From positions 1 through 18,467 of the forward strand of contig CAYWXK010000060.1 in NCBI GenBank assembly GCA_964462515.1: a DNA stretch of 18,467 nucleotides, in the 5' to 3' direction. Made by a program: the position numbers and the translations under genes. Source of the DNA: CAYWXK01 sp964462515 (GTDB lineage: Bacteria > Planctomycetota > Phycisphaerae > Sedimentisphaerales > Anaerobacaceae). The notes under the pieces are model-generated. The model searched no databases and had not been told where the DNA came from. It worked only from the letters and a program-made list of their open reading frames with translations. Numbering within the stretch: the stretch's first letter is position 1; each line of letters opens with the position of its first letter. Positions 1-7,283 of the stretch are shown piece by piece.

Positions 1-330
1 AAAAATGGCTGGGGGGTCTGCCTTTATCCGGAAGGCACGCGGACAAGCGATGGAAGGATTGCGCCTTTTAAGGCAGGCTTCGGCCTTTTATGCAGGCGAG
101 GCAACGCACCGCTTGTGCCGATGGTTATTGATGGCGCTTTTGAATGCTGGCCAAGACACAAGAAAATCTTTTCAGCAGGCCAGGTTACGGTCTGCTATGG
201 CAAGCCGATACCTGTCGAGCAGGTAAAAGATATGGACAATAAAAAACTTGCCGAGGTTGTAACCCATACGCTTCGGCGGATGCAAAACGACTGCCGGCTA
301 AGACAAGGTAAGAAGCCATACGATTATTAA
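1..330 (+). CDS. plsC: 1-acyl-sn-glycerol-3-phosphate acyltransferase (PlsC family), 5' truncated
   Basis: The reading frame is open from base 1 to the TAA at 328-330, giving the last 109 residues of a protein whose start lies outside the window. The visible part begins just before the acyltransferase block III signature, YPEGTRTSDG (residues 9-18), followed by PFKAGFG and the block IV-like VPMVIDGAF. This order is typical of PlsC/LPLAT enzymes, which move an acyl group onto the sn-2 position of lysophosphatidate at the cytoplasmic membrane during phospholipid synthesis. The catalytic HX4D block would be upstream and cannot be checked. The tail is basic (RLRQGKKPYDY). The gene converges on the GLUG gene at 477. 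Family assignment is fairly safe; the exact acyl acceptor is inferred. No frameshift is seen. Confidence 0.85.
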   Translation, partial: KNGWGVCLYPEGTRTSDGRIAPFKAGFGLLCRRGNAPLVPMVIDGAFECWPRHKKIFSAGQVTVCYGKPIPVEQVKDMDNKKLAEVVTHTLRRMQNDCRLRQGKKPYDY

Positions 331-415
331 CCCGTGACTCGTCCGCTCGTGACTCGTCCCTCATCTTTCGTCCATCGTCCATCGCCTCTCGTCCATCATC
401 CGTCGTCCCTCGTAT
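331..415. repeat. Degenerate CGTCC(A/C)TC oligo repeat
   Basis: Directly after the plsC stop there is a run of imperfect short units built on CGTCC, CGTCCATC, CGTCCCTC and GTGACTCGTC. No open frame with a start and ribosome site fits it. It resembles the other phrase-like repeats in this window (1953-2018, 13845-13872). Its function is unknown. Confidence 0.6.
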
Positions 416-420
416 TTTGC

Positions 421-433
421 CCGCCTACGGCGG
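421..433. terminator. Small CCGCC-TAC-GGCGG hairpin between convergent genes
   Basis: A perfect 5-bp GC stem with a 3-nt loop is flanked by TTTT on the left and AAAA on the right. It lies between the convergent plsC and GLUG genes. It could act as a weak two-way terminator, but there is no clean T-run directly after the stem on either strand. It may equally be a dispersed palindrome. Confidence 0.3.
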
Positions 434-476
434 AAAATTTCTTAATTCTAACTTCGCACTTCTAATTTCTGACTTC

Positions 477-1883
477 TTACTTCCCATCCTCCAGCCAGTG
501 CGAGGCAAGAATCGCAAGGTCAAAAAAGTCAACCTTTTTGTCATAGTTAAAATCACCAGCCGGTGCAAACCGCAGGAATGGATATGTCTGTTTCTCACCG
601 ATACCCCAGATTTCGACAAAGTCCCAGCCGGCCTCGGTAAAGGTGCTTTTTGTTTTCATTTCTGATGTGGTTTTTGGTTCCCCGCCGGCACTGGTAGTCC
701 ATCCGGAAGTGTTGACATCCCAGAAACAGGCGGTGACGATTTCGTAATCACTGTCTCCCACCAGTCCACCGACATAGTCGTTCCCATTAACGCTGCCCGT
801 GGCATAACAGTCGCTGAGTGTGCCTTCATTAAAGCCGCACAGGCCGCCGACATCCAACCCACCGATTACACTGCCTATGGCGTAACAGGCGCTAATCGTA
901 CCGAAAATATTATACCCGCACAGGCCACCGAGATACTGTGAATTATCCCCGCCGGTTACTGTGCCCGTGGCGTAACAGGCACTAATCATACCGCCTAACC
1001 AAGGGTAAAACTCATTATACCCGCACAAGCCACCGAGATACTGTGAATTATATACACCGGTTACGCTGCCCGTAGCATAACTGTCGCTGAGTGTGCCTCC
1101 ATTACCATTAAATCCACAAAGGCCTCCGAGAAAATCACTGCCGGTTACACTGCCTGTGGCGTAACAAGCGCTAATCGTGCCGTCATTCACCCCACACAGG
1201 CCGCCGAGAAACTGTGAATTATAACCGCTTGTTACACTGCTCGTGGCATAACAGGCGCTAATCGTGCCGGAATTCACCCCGCACAGGCCGCCGAGACTAT
1301 CAGAGTAAATCCCGCCAGATACATTGCCCATGGAATAACAGTCTGTGAGAGTTCCTACATTACCTCCGCATAGGACGCCGAGATATGACTCGCCGCTTAC
1401 ACTGCCGGCGGCATAACAGGTGCTAATCGTGCCATACTCGTTCGACCCGCATAGGCCGCCGACAGAGACATAGCCGCTGGCAGAGACGCCTTCAATTCCG
1501 AGGTTGCTGACTTGGCCATCTACTCCAATACAGCCGAACAGCCCCACAAAGCTGTTACCAGTCCCGGCGCCATCTATGGTCAAGTTTGTTATCTTATGGT
1601 CGTTTCCGTCAAAGACACCGGTCAAGGAAGTGCCTTGAAATCCCCAACGGGCATTATTAACATCCGGGGCGATAACGGCGGTGATATATGTTCGCCCGGC
1701 CAGATTGACATCGGTCTCAAGGCGGGTGAATCCAGACCAGTAATTCGGGTCAGCCGCAAACTCGTCGAAATCCGCCAGCGACTCTATCCGCCAGGGGTCT
1801 TGCTGGGTGCCGGAGCCATCTAAAGCCGCAGCAGTATGAACGCATAAGACCATTAGCATAAAAACAATCACTATCCGCCACAT
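477..1883 (-). CDS. Secreted GLUG-repeat protein with dockerin-like C-terminus
   Basis: A protein of 468 residues. The start at 1883 is chosen because an AGGAGGTG ribosome site lies 6-7 nt before it and the protein then opens with a signal peptide (MWRIVIVFMLMVLCVHTAAA); an upstream ATG at 1952 adds 23 unlikely residues. After an N-terminal part with DGSGTQQDPWRIES, the middle holds about eight GLUG-type units with the pattern GGLCG...GTISACYATGSV. GLUG repeats are expected to form a right-handed beta-helix used in surface adhesion or polysaccharide binding. The last 26 residues (GDFNYDKKVDFFDLAILASHWL) look like a single calcium-binding dockerin-type EF-hand, common at the ends of Phycisphaerae exported proteins. 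Unusual is the regular cysteine in GGLCG and in CYATG, where GLUG proteins more often have valine. Ligand and partner are unknown. Confidence 0.85.
   Translation of the reverse strand: MWRIVIVFMLMVLCVHTAAALDGSGTQQDPWRIESLADFDEFAADPNYWSGFTRLETDVNLAGRTYITAVIAPDVNNARWGFQGTSLTGVFDGNDHKITNLTIDGAGTGNSFVGLFGCIGVDGQVSNLGIEGVSASGYVSVGGLCGSNEYGTISTCYAAGSVSGESYLGVLCGGNVGTLTDCYSMGNVSGGIYSDSLGGLCGVNSGTISACYATSSVTSGYNSQFLGGLCGVNDGTISACYATGSVTGSDFLGGLCGFNGNGGTLSDSYATGSVTGVYNSQYLGGLCGYNEFYPWLGGMISACYATGTVTGGDNSQYLGGLCGYNIFGTISACYAIGSVIGGLDVGGLCGFNEGTLSDCYATGSVNGNDYVGGLVGDSDYEIVTACFWDVNTSGWTTSAGGEPKTTSEMKTKSTFTEAGWDFVEIWGIGEKQTYPFLRFAPAGDFNYDKKVDFFDLAILASHWLEDGK
780..1480 (-). repeat. Intragenic tandem repeats encoding the GLUG units
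   Basis: Within the GLUG gene, units of roughly 90-130 bp recur. Near-identical stretches include the CCGAGATACTGTGAATTA phrase near 930 and near 1035, and CTAATCGTGCCG near 1170 and near 1260. The homogeneity suggests recent unit duplication or gene conversion, so unit number may vary between strains. Confidence 0.7.
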
Positions 1884-1931
1884 AATTTCACCTCCTGAAA
1901 AGTTTGCCTTTTTAACCACATATTTCCCGGC

Positions 1932-1946
1932 GCGGCCGGTGGCCGC
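1932..1946. repeat. GCGGCC-GGT-GGCCGC hairpin upstream of the GLUG gene
   Basis: A perfect 6-bp GC-rich inverted repeat with a 3-nt loop lies about 50 nt before the GLUG start, so it would be in the 5' leader if transcription begins further upstream. It is in sharp contrast with the AT-rich surroundings. Confidence 0.4.
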
Positions 1947-1952
1947 AACCAA

Positions 1953-2018
1953 AATCCTAATCTCTAAATCCTAAATCCTAAACAAATTCAAATGACCAAA
2001 AACTCAAAATTCCAAACT
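1953..2018. repeat. CTAAATC oligo repeat and AAATTC-type phrase repeat
   Basis: Positions 1953-1983 carry repeated AATCCTAA / CTAAATC units; 1984-2018 carry a related AT-rich phrase (AAATGACCAAAAACTC, AAAATTCCAAAC). No coding signal is seen. It marks the start of the gene-poor island that runs to the oxidoreductase operon. Confidence 0.5.
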
Positions 2019-2140
2019 AACTGCAATTTTTTATTATCAAAGCGGTTATGACCATCCTCCTTGATAAAACGAATATCTCTTGCTGTAGTCATAAGTTATC
2101 AAATCCATCGTGAAAATGCAAGGATTTTTTAAGAAGAATT

Positions 2141-2351
2141 GGTGGGGTGAAGACCCCACCCTACCAAAATGGATTCCCGCTAACGACATGCGGGAATGAC
2201 CCTTCTCCGCTGGCGCTTCCGACTTCGCTAAAGCTACGCCGGACAAGACGAAGGGCAGGCATTGCGTCGCCGTTCCGGCGACGGCTAAACCAACGAAAAT
2301 CCCTTCGACTCGCTTCGCTTGCTCACTTCGATGGTTCGACAGGCTCACCAT
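2141..2351. repeat. Mosaic of palindromic repeats
   Basis: Several perfect inverted repeats follow one another: GGTGGGGT/ACCCCACC (2141-2148, 2153-2160, loop GAAG), ATTCCCGC/GCGGGAAT (2173-2180, 2190-2197) and CGTCGCCG/CGGCGACG (2265-2272, 2276-2283, loop TTC). The stretch 2215-2244 matches, in reverse complement, 11577-11607 with a few differences. The end (2301-2351) is a TTCGACT...GGTTCGACAGGCTCACC phrase that recurs in altered form at 2598-2648 and 15717-15751. A 101-codon frame on the minus strand crosses this block but is made only of repeat sequence. Confidence 0.65.
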
Positions 2352-2473
2352 AAATTGGGTTTGATTGGGTTTGTTTTTATTGGTTCATTGTTCATAGTTA
2401 TTTGTTCATAATACTTTGTTAATAAGAAGGTTGTGTTCTTTTTGTTGCTGCGGAAATTGGGTTTGTTTTGCAT
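2345..2473 (-). repeat. Repeat with an N-K-P-N / K-T-N-P-I frame (probably not a gene)
   Basis: On the minus strand an ATG at 2473 opens a 42-residue frame, starting MQNKPNFRSNKK and ending KTNPIKPNLW, in which asparagine-proline phrases come from repeated AATTGGGTTTG units (2354-2380, 2455-2466). There is no ribosome site. I recognise this kind of short N-P phrase as a recurring spurious small protein in planctomycete genomes, so I treat it as a dispersed repeat. Confidence 0.45.
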
Positions 2474-2479
2474 AATTGA

Positions 2480-2599
2480 CTCATCGCCACAAAGGCACCA
2501 AGGCACAAAGAAAAAATGTAAGGGATAACTAAGAATTACCTCATAGCCACAAAGACACCGAGTCACAAAGTAAAAATATAAGGAATAAGCACGAATCCA
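2480..2599. repeat. 60-bp direct repeat, two copies (GCCACAAAGGCACC type)
   Basis: Copies at 2480-2539 and 2540-2599 share CTCAT(C/A)GCCACAAAG(G/A)CACC, followed by (A/G)AG(G/T)CACAAAG, and then an AT-rich second half. A shorter relative is at 2893-2912 (TAGCCACGAAGGCACAAAAA) and another at 15750-15773 (AAAGGCACCAGGACACCAAG). It is non-coding. Confidence 0.65.
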
Positions 2600-2808
2600 T
2601 TCGACTCCCTCGACCCTGCTCGGGACGAGTGCGCTCAGGACAGGTTCACACGAATATTCACCAAATAGATTAAGTTCAGCATTTTAGAACCACGAATTAC
2701 ACAGATTTCACGGGATTAGTGTCATTCTCTGCTTTTTTTGTCTATCTTTGGAACTGCTGTTCCTTTGCGTGCGGGGGTCCGCGTGCTTGCCGCTCCTGGC
2801 GGGCCTAT

Positions 2809-2868
2809 CGTGAGCTACCCGAGCTCACGTTTATATTATACCAAATTCTGAATATTTTTCAATAAAAT
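2809..2868 (-). promoter_or_regulatory. Minus-strand promoter reading into a hairpin (candidate small RNA)
   Basis: On the minus strand TTGAAA (2862-2857), a 16-nt spacer and a perfect TATAAT (2840-2835) form a good sigma-70 type promoter with the extended AATTTGG before the -10 box. The predicted start, near 2828, is the first bases of a perfect hairpin, CGTGAGCT/AGCTCACG (2829-2822 and 2816-2809, loop of 5). Downstream (2805-2735) is GC-rich with another hairpin, GGAAC-AGCA-GTTCC. No open frame follows. Either a small RNA or a mobile palindrome with an accidental promoter is possible. Confidence 0.4.
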
Positions 2869-2926
2869 TTTGACAGAAGGAAGCATAAAAAATTAGCCAC
2901 GAAGGCACAAAAATGTGAAAAATCCG

Positions 2927-2948
2927 GGTCAAGGGATTGCGCTTGACC
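2927..2948. repeat. GGTCAAG/CTTGACC hairpin ahead of the oxidoreductase operon
   Basis: A perfect 7-bp inverted repeat with an 8-nt loop lies about 75 nt before the first oxidoreductase start. It could be an operator or leader hairpin, or another dispersed palindrome. No convincing promoter was found between it and the gene. Confidence 0.35.
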
Positions 2949-3024
2949 GGCGGGGTGATTAGAGATACGCTTATAAAGCAGTAGAACGATGGAATTTGAG
3001 ACTTTGCTATCGAAAGGAAACATT

Positions 3025-4314
3025 ATGGAAGTAAAAACAGGTGCAAAGAATGGCAAGTTATCTCGCAGAGGTCTTATGAAGACTTCTGCAGCGATTGCGG
3101 CAGCTTTAGCGGTCGGGACGGAGCGGATATTTGCGGCAGGCTCGGACAGGATACGTGTCGGACTTATCGGCTGCGGCGGACGGGGCGAAGGAGCGGTGAA
3201 AGATTGTATCAACGCCGATAAGGGCGTTGAGCTTGTTGCGATGGGCGACCTTTTCAAGGACCGTATGGAAAAAGCGCTGGAGGGACTAAAAAAAGATTTT
3301 GCGGCGAACATAAAGGTCACAAATGAGACGTTTTTTGTCGGCTTTGATGCATATAAGAAGGTCATTGCCTCCGGCGTGGATATGGTGATTCTTGCTGGTC
3401 CGCCGCATTTTCGGTCTCTACATCTTAAAGCGGCGATTGAGGCGGGCAAGCACGTTTTTATGGAAAAGCCGGCGGGGGTGGACCCGGCGGGGATTCGTTC
3501 GATAATAGCAACATCACAGTTAGCAGAGCAAAAGAAACTGGCGGTTGTGGTCGGCACGCAGCGGCGGCATCAGGCGCACTATATCGAGATTATGAAGCGG
3601 ATTAAAAATGGCGACATCGGCGAGATTGTTTCGGCCCAGTGCTACTGGAACGGAGGCGATATGCTCGGCTACTGGAAGTGGTATGAGCGCGAGCCGGGGA
3701 TGTCCAGTATGGAGTGGCAGTGCCGCAACTGGCCGTGGTGGACCTGGCTTTCGGGCGACCATATTGTCGAGCAGCATTGCCACAACATAGATATTATTAA
3801 CTGGGCAATCGGGTCTCATCCGGTCCAGGCAATGGGGATGGGCGGCCGGCAGGTCCGCACGCTCGGCAATATATACGACCATTTCGCAGTTGAATTTGAA
3901 TACCCCAACGGCGTGCGGGTGTCGAGCATGTGCCGGCAGATAACAGGGTGCACTGATAGTGTATCTGAAAGACTCGTGGGGACAAAAGGTTCATCATATA
4001 CAGACAGCTCCATTGGTTACATCCAAGGACCCAAAGCATATAAGTATGATGGTCCAAATCCCAATCCATACGTGCAGGAGCATGCCGACCTTATCAAGAG
4101 TATTCGTGACAGCAAACCGCTGAATGAAGGCCGCAACGTGGCCGAAAGCACAATGGGGGCAATTATGGGCCGAATGAGCGCATATACAGGGCGCGCACTA
4201 AAGTGGGACTGGGCAATGAACGCCTCAAAACTGGACCTTACGCCTCCAAAATATGAGTTTGGTGATTTGCCGATTCCTGAAGTGGCTGTTCCCGGCAAGA
4301 CACAACTTGTATGA
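3025..4314 (+). CDS. Tat-exported Gfo/Idh/MocA family oxidoreductase (copy 1)
   Basis: A protein of 429 residues. The start at 3025 is chosen over 2989 because AAAGGA lies 6 nt before it and it places the Tat signal near the N-terminus. Residues 13-37 read LSRRGLMKTSAAIAAALAVG..., a twin-arginine signal. The Rossmann NAD(P)-binding loop follows (VGLIGCGGRG, 45-54), then the family's EKP motif (147-149) with the catalytic-type lysine, and the C-terminal beta-sheet domain with EQHCHNIDIINW (249-260). The family oxidises or reduces sugars and sugar derivatives; Tat export fits cofactor loading before transport. The stop overlaps the ATG at 4311 and the next gene starts 17 nt on, so the two are translated as a pair. 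Residues 207-241 carry an unusual tryptophan-rich patch (YWNGGDMLGYWKWY, NWPWWTW) that likely shapes the substrate site. The substrate is not known. Confidence 0.88.
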   Translation: MEVKTGAKNGKLSRRGLMKTSAAIAAALAVGTERIFAAGSDRIRVGLIGCGGRGEGAVKDCINADKGVELVAMGDLFKDRMEKALEGLKKDFAANIKVTNETFFVGFDAYKKVIASGVDMVILAGPPHFRSLHLKAAIEAGKHVFMEKPAGVDPAGIRSIIATSQLAEQKKLAVVVGTQRRHQAHYIEIMKRIKNGDIGEIVSAQCYWNGGDMLGYWKWYEREPGMSSMEWQCRNWPWWTWLSGDHIVEQHCHNIDIINWAIGSHPVQAMGMGGRQVRTLGNIYDHFAVEFEYPNGVRVSSMCRQITGCTDSVSERLVGTKGSSYTDSSIGYIQGPKAYKYDGPNPNPYVQEHADLIKSIRDSKPLNEGRNVAESTMGAIMGRMSAYTGRALKWDWAMNASKLDLTPPKYEFGDLPIPEVAVPGKTQLV

Positions 4315-4331
4315 AAGGTAAGGATAACCTA

Positions 4332-5633
4332 ATGAAAAAGAAATTGAACAAAAAAAGACAGCGATTGTCACGCAGAGATTTTATCAAGGTCTCAGGGGTG
4401 CTTGGCGCGGCGGCAATATTGTCAAGCACAGGCCGAATCTTTGCAGCAGGTTCAGATAAGATACGTATCGGGTTAATCGGCTGTGGCGGTCGAGGTACGT
4501 ACGATACGACAAATTGCCTGAACTCCGCGGAGAACGTGGAACTTGTGGCGATGGGCGACCTCTTCAAAGACCGTGTTGATGGTGCATTGCAGGGCCTGAA
4601 AAATAATCTCGGCGACAAGGTAAAGGTGACCGAAGATACCTGCTTTGCCGGCTGGGACGCTTACAAGAAGGTAATTGCCCGTGATGATGTAGATATGGTG
4701 ATACTGACGGAGGCGCCGCACTTTCGGTCTGAGCACCTCAAGGCGGCGATTGAAGGAGGAAAGCACGTCTTTATGGAAAAGCCGGTTGCGGTTGATCCGG
4801 TTGGCGTGCGGTCGGTGATAGAGTCATCTAAGCTGGCAGACGAAAAGAAGCTGACGATTGTGGCAGGAACGCAGATGAGGCGGATAGCGCATCTGGTGGC
4901 AATTATGGAGAGAATCCATAATGGCGACCTCGGCGAAATCCTAGGCGGCCAGTGCGTCAGAATCGGCGGCGGTATGCTCGACTGGGGGGCAAGGCAGCGT
5001 CAGAGCAATTGGTCGGATATGGAATGGCAAATTCGCCGGTGGCTTTTCTTCACCTGGCTGTCCGGCGATTTTATCTGCGAGATGCACGTGCACAATCTCG
5101 ACGTTGTCAACTGGTCGCTTGGCGCACATCCGGTCCAGTGTATCGGTATGGGCGGTCGGCAGGTGCGGACGGCCCCGGAGTATGGCGACAGCTACGACCA
5201 TTTCGCGGTTGAGTATGAGTATCCAAATGGATTGCGGATTGAATATATGGGCGCTCAGATTGACGGCGCAACAGACCGCAACGACCAGAGACTTGTCGGC
5301 ACAAAAGGCTCGGCGTATATGGACTTCGCCAATGCCATAATCAAAGGCGAAAAGCCGTTCCAGTATGATGGCCCTTCGCCCGACCCGTGCATAAAACAGC
5401 ACGCCGACCAGATTGCGGCGATTCGCGAAGGTAAGCCGCTGAATGAAGGCAAGCGAATCGCTGAAAGCACGCTGACCACGATAATGGGCAGGATGAGCGC
5501 TTATACCGGCAGGGCCCTTAAATGGGACTGGATTATGAATGCGTCGAAACTGGACCTGCGGCCTCCAAAATATGAATTTGGCGATTTGCCGATGCCGCCT
5601 GTGGCAATTCCCGGCAAGACGCCGCTGGTCTGA
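4332..5633 (+). CDS. Tat-exported Gfo/Idh/MocA family oxidoreductase (copy 2)
   Basis: A protein of 433 residues, clearly paralogous to its upstream neighbour along the whole length. The start at 4332 is preferred over 4311 because AAGGA lies 8 nt upstream. The signal is a near-perfect twin-arginine motif, SRRDFIK (13-19). The Rossmann loop GLIGCGGRG (47-55), the EKP motif (149-151) and MHVHNLDVVNW (251-261) are all present. The copies end almost identically (KYEFGDLP, PGKT, LV). They differ most at residues 207-240, where this copy has CVRIGGGMLDWGARQRQ instead of the tryptophan-rich patch, so substrate choice probably differs. It sits 35 nt before the DUF1080 gene, in one apparent operon. 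Family confidence is high; the reaction (likely oxidation of a sugar or glycoside hydroxyl with NAD(P)) is inferred. Confidence 0.88.
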   Translation: MKKKLNKKRQRLSRRDFIKVSGVLGAAAILSSTGRIFAAGSDKIRIGLIGCGGRGTYDTTNCLNSAENVELVAMGDLFKDRVDGALQGLKNNLGDKVKVTEDTCFAGWDAYKKVIARDDVDMVILTEAPHFRSEHLKAAIEGGKHVFMEKPVAVDPVGVRSVIESSKLADEKKLTIVAGTQMRRIAHLVAIMERIHNGDLGEILGGQCVRIGGGMLDWGARQRQSNWSDMEWQIRRWLFFTWLSGDFICEMHVHNLDVVNWSLGAHPVQCIGMGGRQVRTAPEYGDSYDHFAVEYEYPNGLRIEYMGAQIDGATDRNDQRLVGTKGSAYMDFANAIIKGEKPFQYDGPSPDPCIKQHADQIAAIREGKPLNEGKRIAESTLTTIMGRMSAYTGRALKWDWIMNASKLDLRPPKYEFGDLPMPPVAIPGKTPLV

Positions 5634-5668
5634 AAGAAAAACATTTTATAAAAGTGAAAGGAGTTTTT

Positions 5669-6334
5669 ATGAAGCGTTTTAGTATTGTGATAGTTGCAAT
5701 GGGACTTCTGGTTGTTGCTGCAATCTCGCAGGAAGGCCAAAAAGGCCCCATTACGCCAAAAGAGAAAATCGTTTTGTGGAACGGCAAGGATTTTGCCGGC
5801 TGGAAGCTCTTTGTGCCCGACCCGGCGCACGATGTTACCAAGACCTGGTCAATCAATGAGGCAGTTATTCGCTGCGAAGGCCGTCCGGCAGGCTATATGC
5901 GAACCGAGGACGATTATGCCAATTACCTGTTTCATGTGGAGTGGCGATGGCCCGAAAGAGGCGGCAACAGCGGCGTCCTCGTCCACACCAGTGGTCCCGA
6001 TGTTGTCTGGCCAAAAAGTCTGGAATGCCAGTTAGCATCTGATAACGCCGGCGACTTCTGGGTCATCGGAGGCGTGGAAACAAAGGAACATTCCACAGGG
6101 GGCAAACGCGTTAGTGACCGCAGAACAATGAAATTGAAAAAGAGCAGCGAAAAGCCCCTCGGCCAGTGGAACTCTTACGATATTATCTGCAAGGACGATT
6201 GGGTAGTAGTGCTTGCGAACGGCGTGTTGCAAAATGTCGCGACCAGGTGTTCGGTGACATCCGGCAAAATTTGCCTTCAGAGCGAAGGTGCACAAATTGA
6301 ATTCCGCAACATTTATATCGAGCCGCTCGAGTAA
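5669..6334 (+). CDS. Secreted DUF1080 (3-keto-disaccharide hydrolase-like) protein
   Basis: A protein of 221 residues. The start at 5669 follows AAAGGAG by 5 nt; a GTG at 5654 would add five residues and overlap the ribosome site. Residues 1-20 are a Sec signal peptide (MKRFSIVIVAMGLLVVAAIS) without a lipobox cysteine. Family marks are LWNGKDFAGWKLF (36-48), GGNSGVLVH (98-106), SLECQLASD (117-125) and the terminal EFRNIYIEPL. The fold is a concanavalin-like beta-sandwich. The family name comes from cleavage of 3-keto-glycosides. That fits the neighbours: Gfo/Idh/MocA enzymes can make the 3-keto sugar and this protein could then split the bond. The link is inferred from operon position. ispH starts only 22 nt after the stop. 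Confidence 0.82.
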   Translation: MKRFSIVIVAMGLLVVAAISQEGQKGPITPKEKIVLWNGKDFAGWKLFVPDPAHDVTKTWSINEAVIRCEGRPAGYMRTEDDYANYLFHVEWRWPERGGNSGVLVHTSGPDVVWPKSLECQLASDNAGDFWVIGGVETKEHSTGGKRVSDRRTMKLKKSSEKPLGQWNSYDIICKDDWVVVLANGVLQNVATRCSVTSGKICLQSEGAQIEFRNIYIEPLE

Positions 6335-6356
6335 CCTGTAGCACGAGTATCTGTTT

Positions 6357-7193
6357 ATGGAAGTTTTAGTAGCCCAAAAGTGCGGATTCTGTCCCGGCGT
6401 TAGAAGCGCAATCAGTATCGCTGAGAAAATCCTGGCACAGGAAAAGAACGTTTATAGTCTCGGGCCAATTATTCATAACAAGGATGAGGTAGAACGGCTG
6501 GCAAAAGCCGGGCTGAAAACCGTTGAAAAGGTTGAGCAGATTAAGTCAGGAACGGTTATCATCCGCTCTCACGGTGCCGCACCCGAACAGATAAGAAAAC
6601 TGGAAGAAAAAGGGCTTAATGTCGTTGACGCTACCTGTGTGCTGGTTAAAAGGGTGCAGCGGATAGTGGCCCAGCTCGCAGAGGAAGGCTACAAAGTAGT
6701 GATTATCGGCGAGCCAAATCACCCAGAGGTCCAGGCAGTTGTAGGCTGCGCAAGAGATGTTATTGTCGTTGCTAACGAGGCGGATTTGGGTAAGCTGCCC
6801 CAAAACGGCAAACTGGGTATTGTCTGTCAGACTACCCAGGACCCTGAGCACTTTAGCAAAATGCTCGGTTCTATAGGACGGTGCAGCTTTAGTGAGCTGA
6901 AAGTAGTCAATACTCTATGCCGGGAGGCGATAAAAAGGCAGCAATCCGCCGTAGAGTTATGCAAAAAGGTGGATGTAATGTTTGTGCTGGGCAGCCTGGA
7001 GAGCGCCAACACGCGAAGACTGGCGGAGCTTTGCAAAAAATACAATAATCAAACGTTTCACTTGCAAAATTGGAAAGAACTTGATATAAATATAATTTCT
7101 GGTAAAAATTTAGCAGGCGTTACAGCAGGAGCCTCGACTCCTGACTGGATAATAAATGAATTTGTAGAAAATCTGAAGGCCTTCGGCGGATAG
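6357..7193 (+). CDS. ispH: 4-hydroxy-3-methylbut-2-enyl diphosphate reductase
   Basis: A protein of 278 residues, the usual IspH size. It reduces HMBPP to IPP and DMAPP in the last step of the MEP isoprenoid pathway, using a [4Fe-4S] cluster in the cytoplasm. The three cluster cysteines are visible: C12 (GFCPGV), C94 (DATC) and C188 (NTLC). Substrate-binding residues are H40 (IIHN), H72 (RSHG), H122 and E124 (NHPEV), T159 (QTT), S216/N218 and S260 (TAGAST). The usual SSNS motif reads ESANT here, a mild change that keeps the key Ser and Asn. No clear ribosome site precedes the ATG; the 22-nt gap suggests coupling to the DUF1080 gene. A terminator follows at 7234. rpsA lies next, an ispH-rpsA order also known from other phyla, where the two can even be fused. 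Confidence 0.95.
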   Translation: MEVLVAQKCGFCPGVRSAISIAEKILAQEKNVYSLGPIIHNKDEVERLAKAGLKTVEKVEQIKSGTVIIRSHGAAPEQIRKLEEKGLNVVDATCVLVKRVQRIVAQLAEEGYKVVIIGEPNHPEVQAVVGCARDVIVVANEADLGKLPQNGKLGIVCQTTQDPEHFSKMLGSIGRCSFSELKVVNTLCREAIKRQQSAVELCKKVDVMFVLGSLESANTRRLAELCKKYNNQTFHLQNWKELDINIISGKNLAGVTAGASTPDWIINEFVENLKAFGG

Positions 7194-7233
7194 CAAAGCC
7201 CGGGGCATAAAAGCTGGACTCTTTGCGTATATT

Positions 7234-7270
7234 GCATTTGCTGCGTGGGCGAATGCGTTTTTTTATTATT
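7234..7270 (+). terminator. Intrinsic terminator after ispH
   Basis: GCATTTGC (7234-7241) pairs with GCGAATGC (7249-7256) as an 8-bp stem with one G-T wobble and a 7-nt loop, followed by GTTTTTTTATTATT. This is a standard Rho-independent terminator. It separates the oxidoreductase-ispH run from rpsA, so rpsA should have its own promoter or receive only read-through. Confidence 0.75.
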
Positions 7271-7283
7271 AACCTTAAAATGT

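Noticed and set aside
780..1480. CRISPR-like array
   Set aside because: The regular repeats are codons of GLUG units inside an open frame; unit and spacer lengths vary and no cas genes are near.
2046..2351. Minus-strand frame of 101 codons in the repeat island
   Set aside because: Made entirely of dispersed repeat sequence (MVSLSNHRSEQAKRVEG phrase); no ribosome site or family signal.
2735..2828. Small SRP RNA, 6S or tmRNA in the GC-rich minus-strand stretch
   Set aside because: The conserved SRP tetraloop region and the other class marks are missing; kept only as a candidate unknown RNA.
2859..3557. Long minus-strand frame (232 codons) over the first oxidoreductase
   Set aside because: It is antisense to a well-supported gene, has no family features and no ribosome site; shadow of the plus-strand codon pattern.
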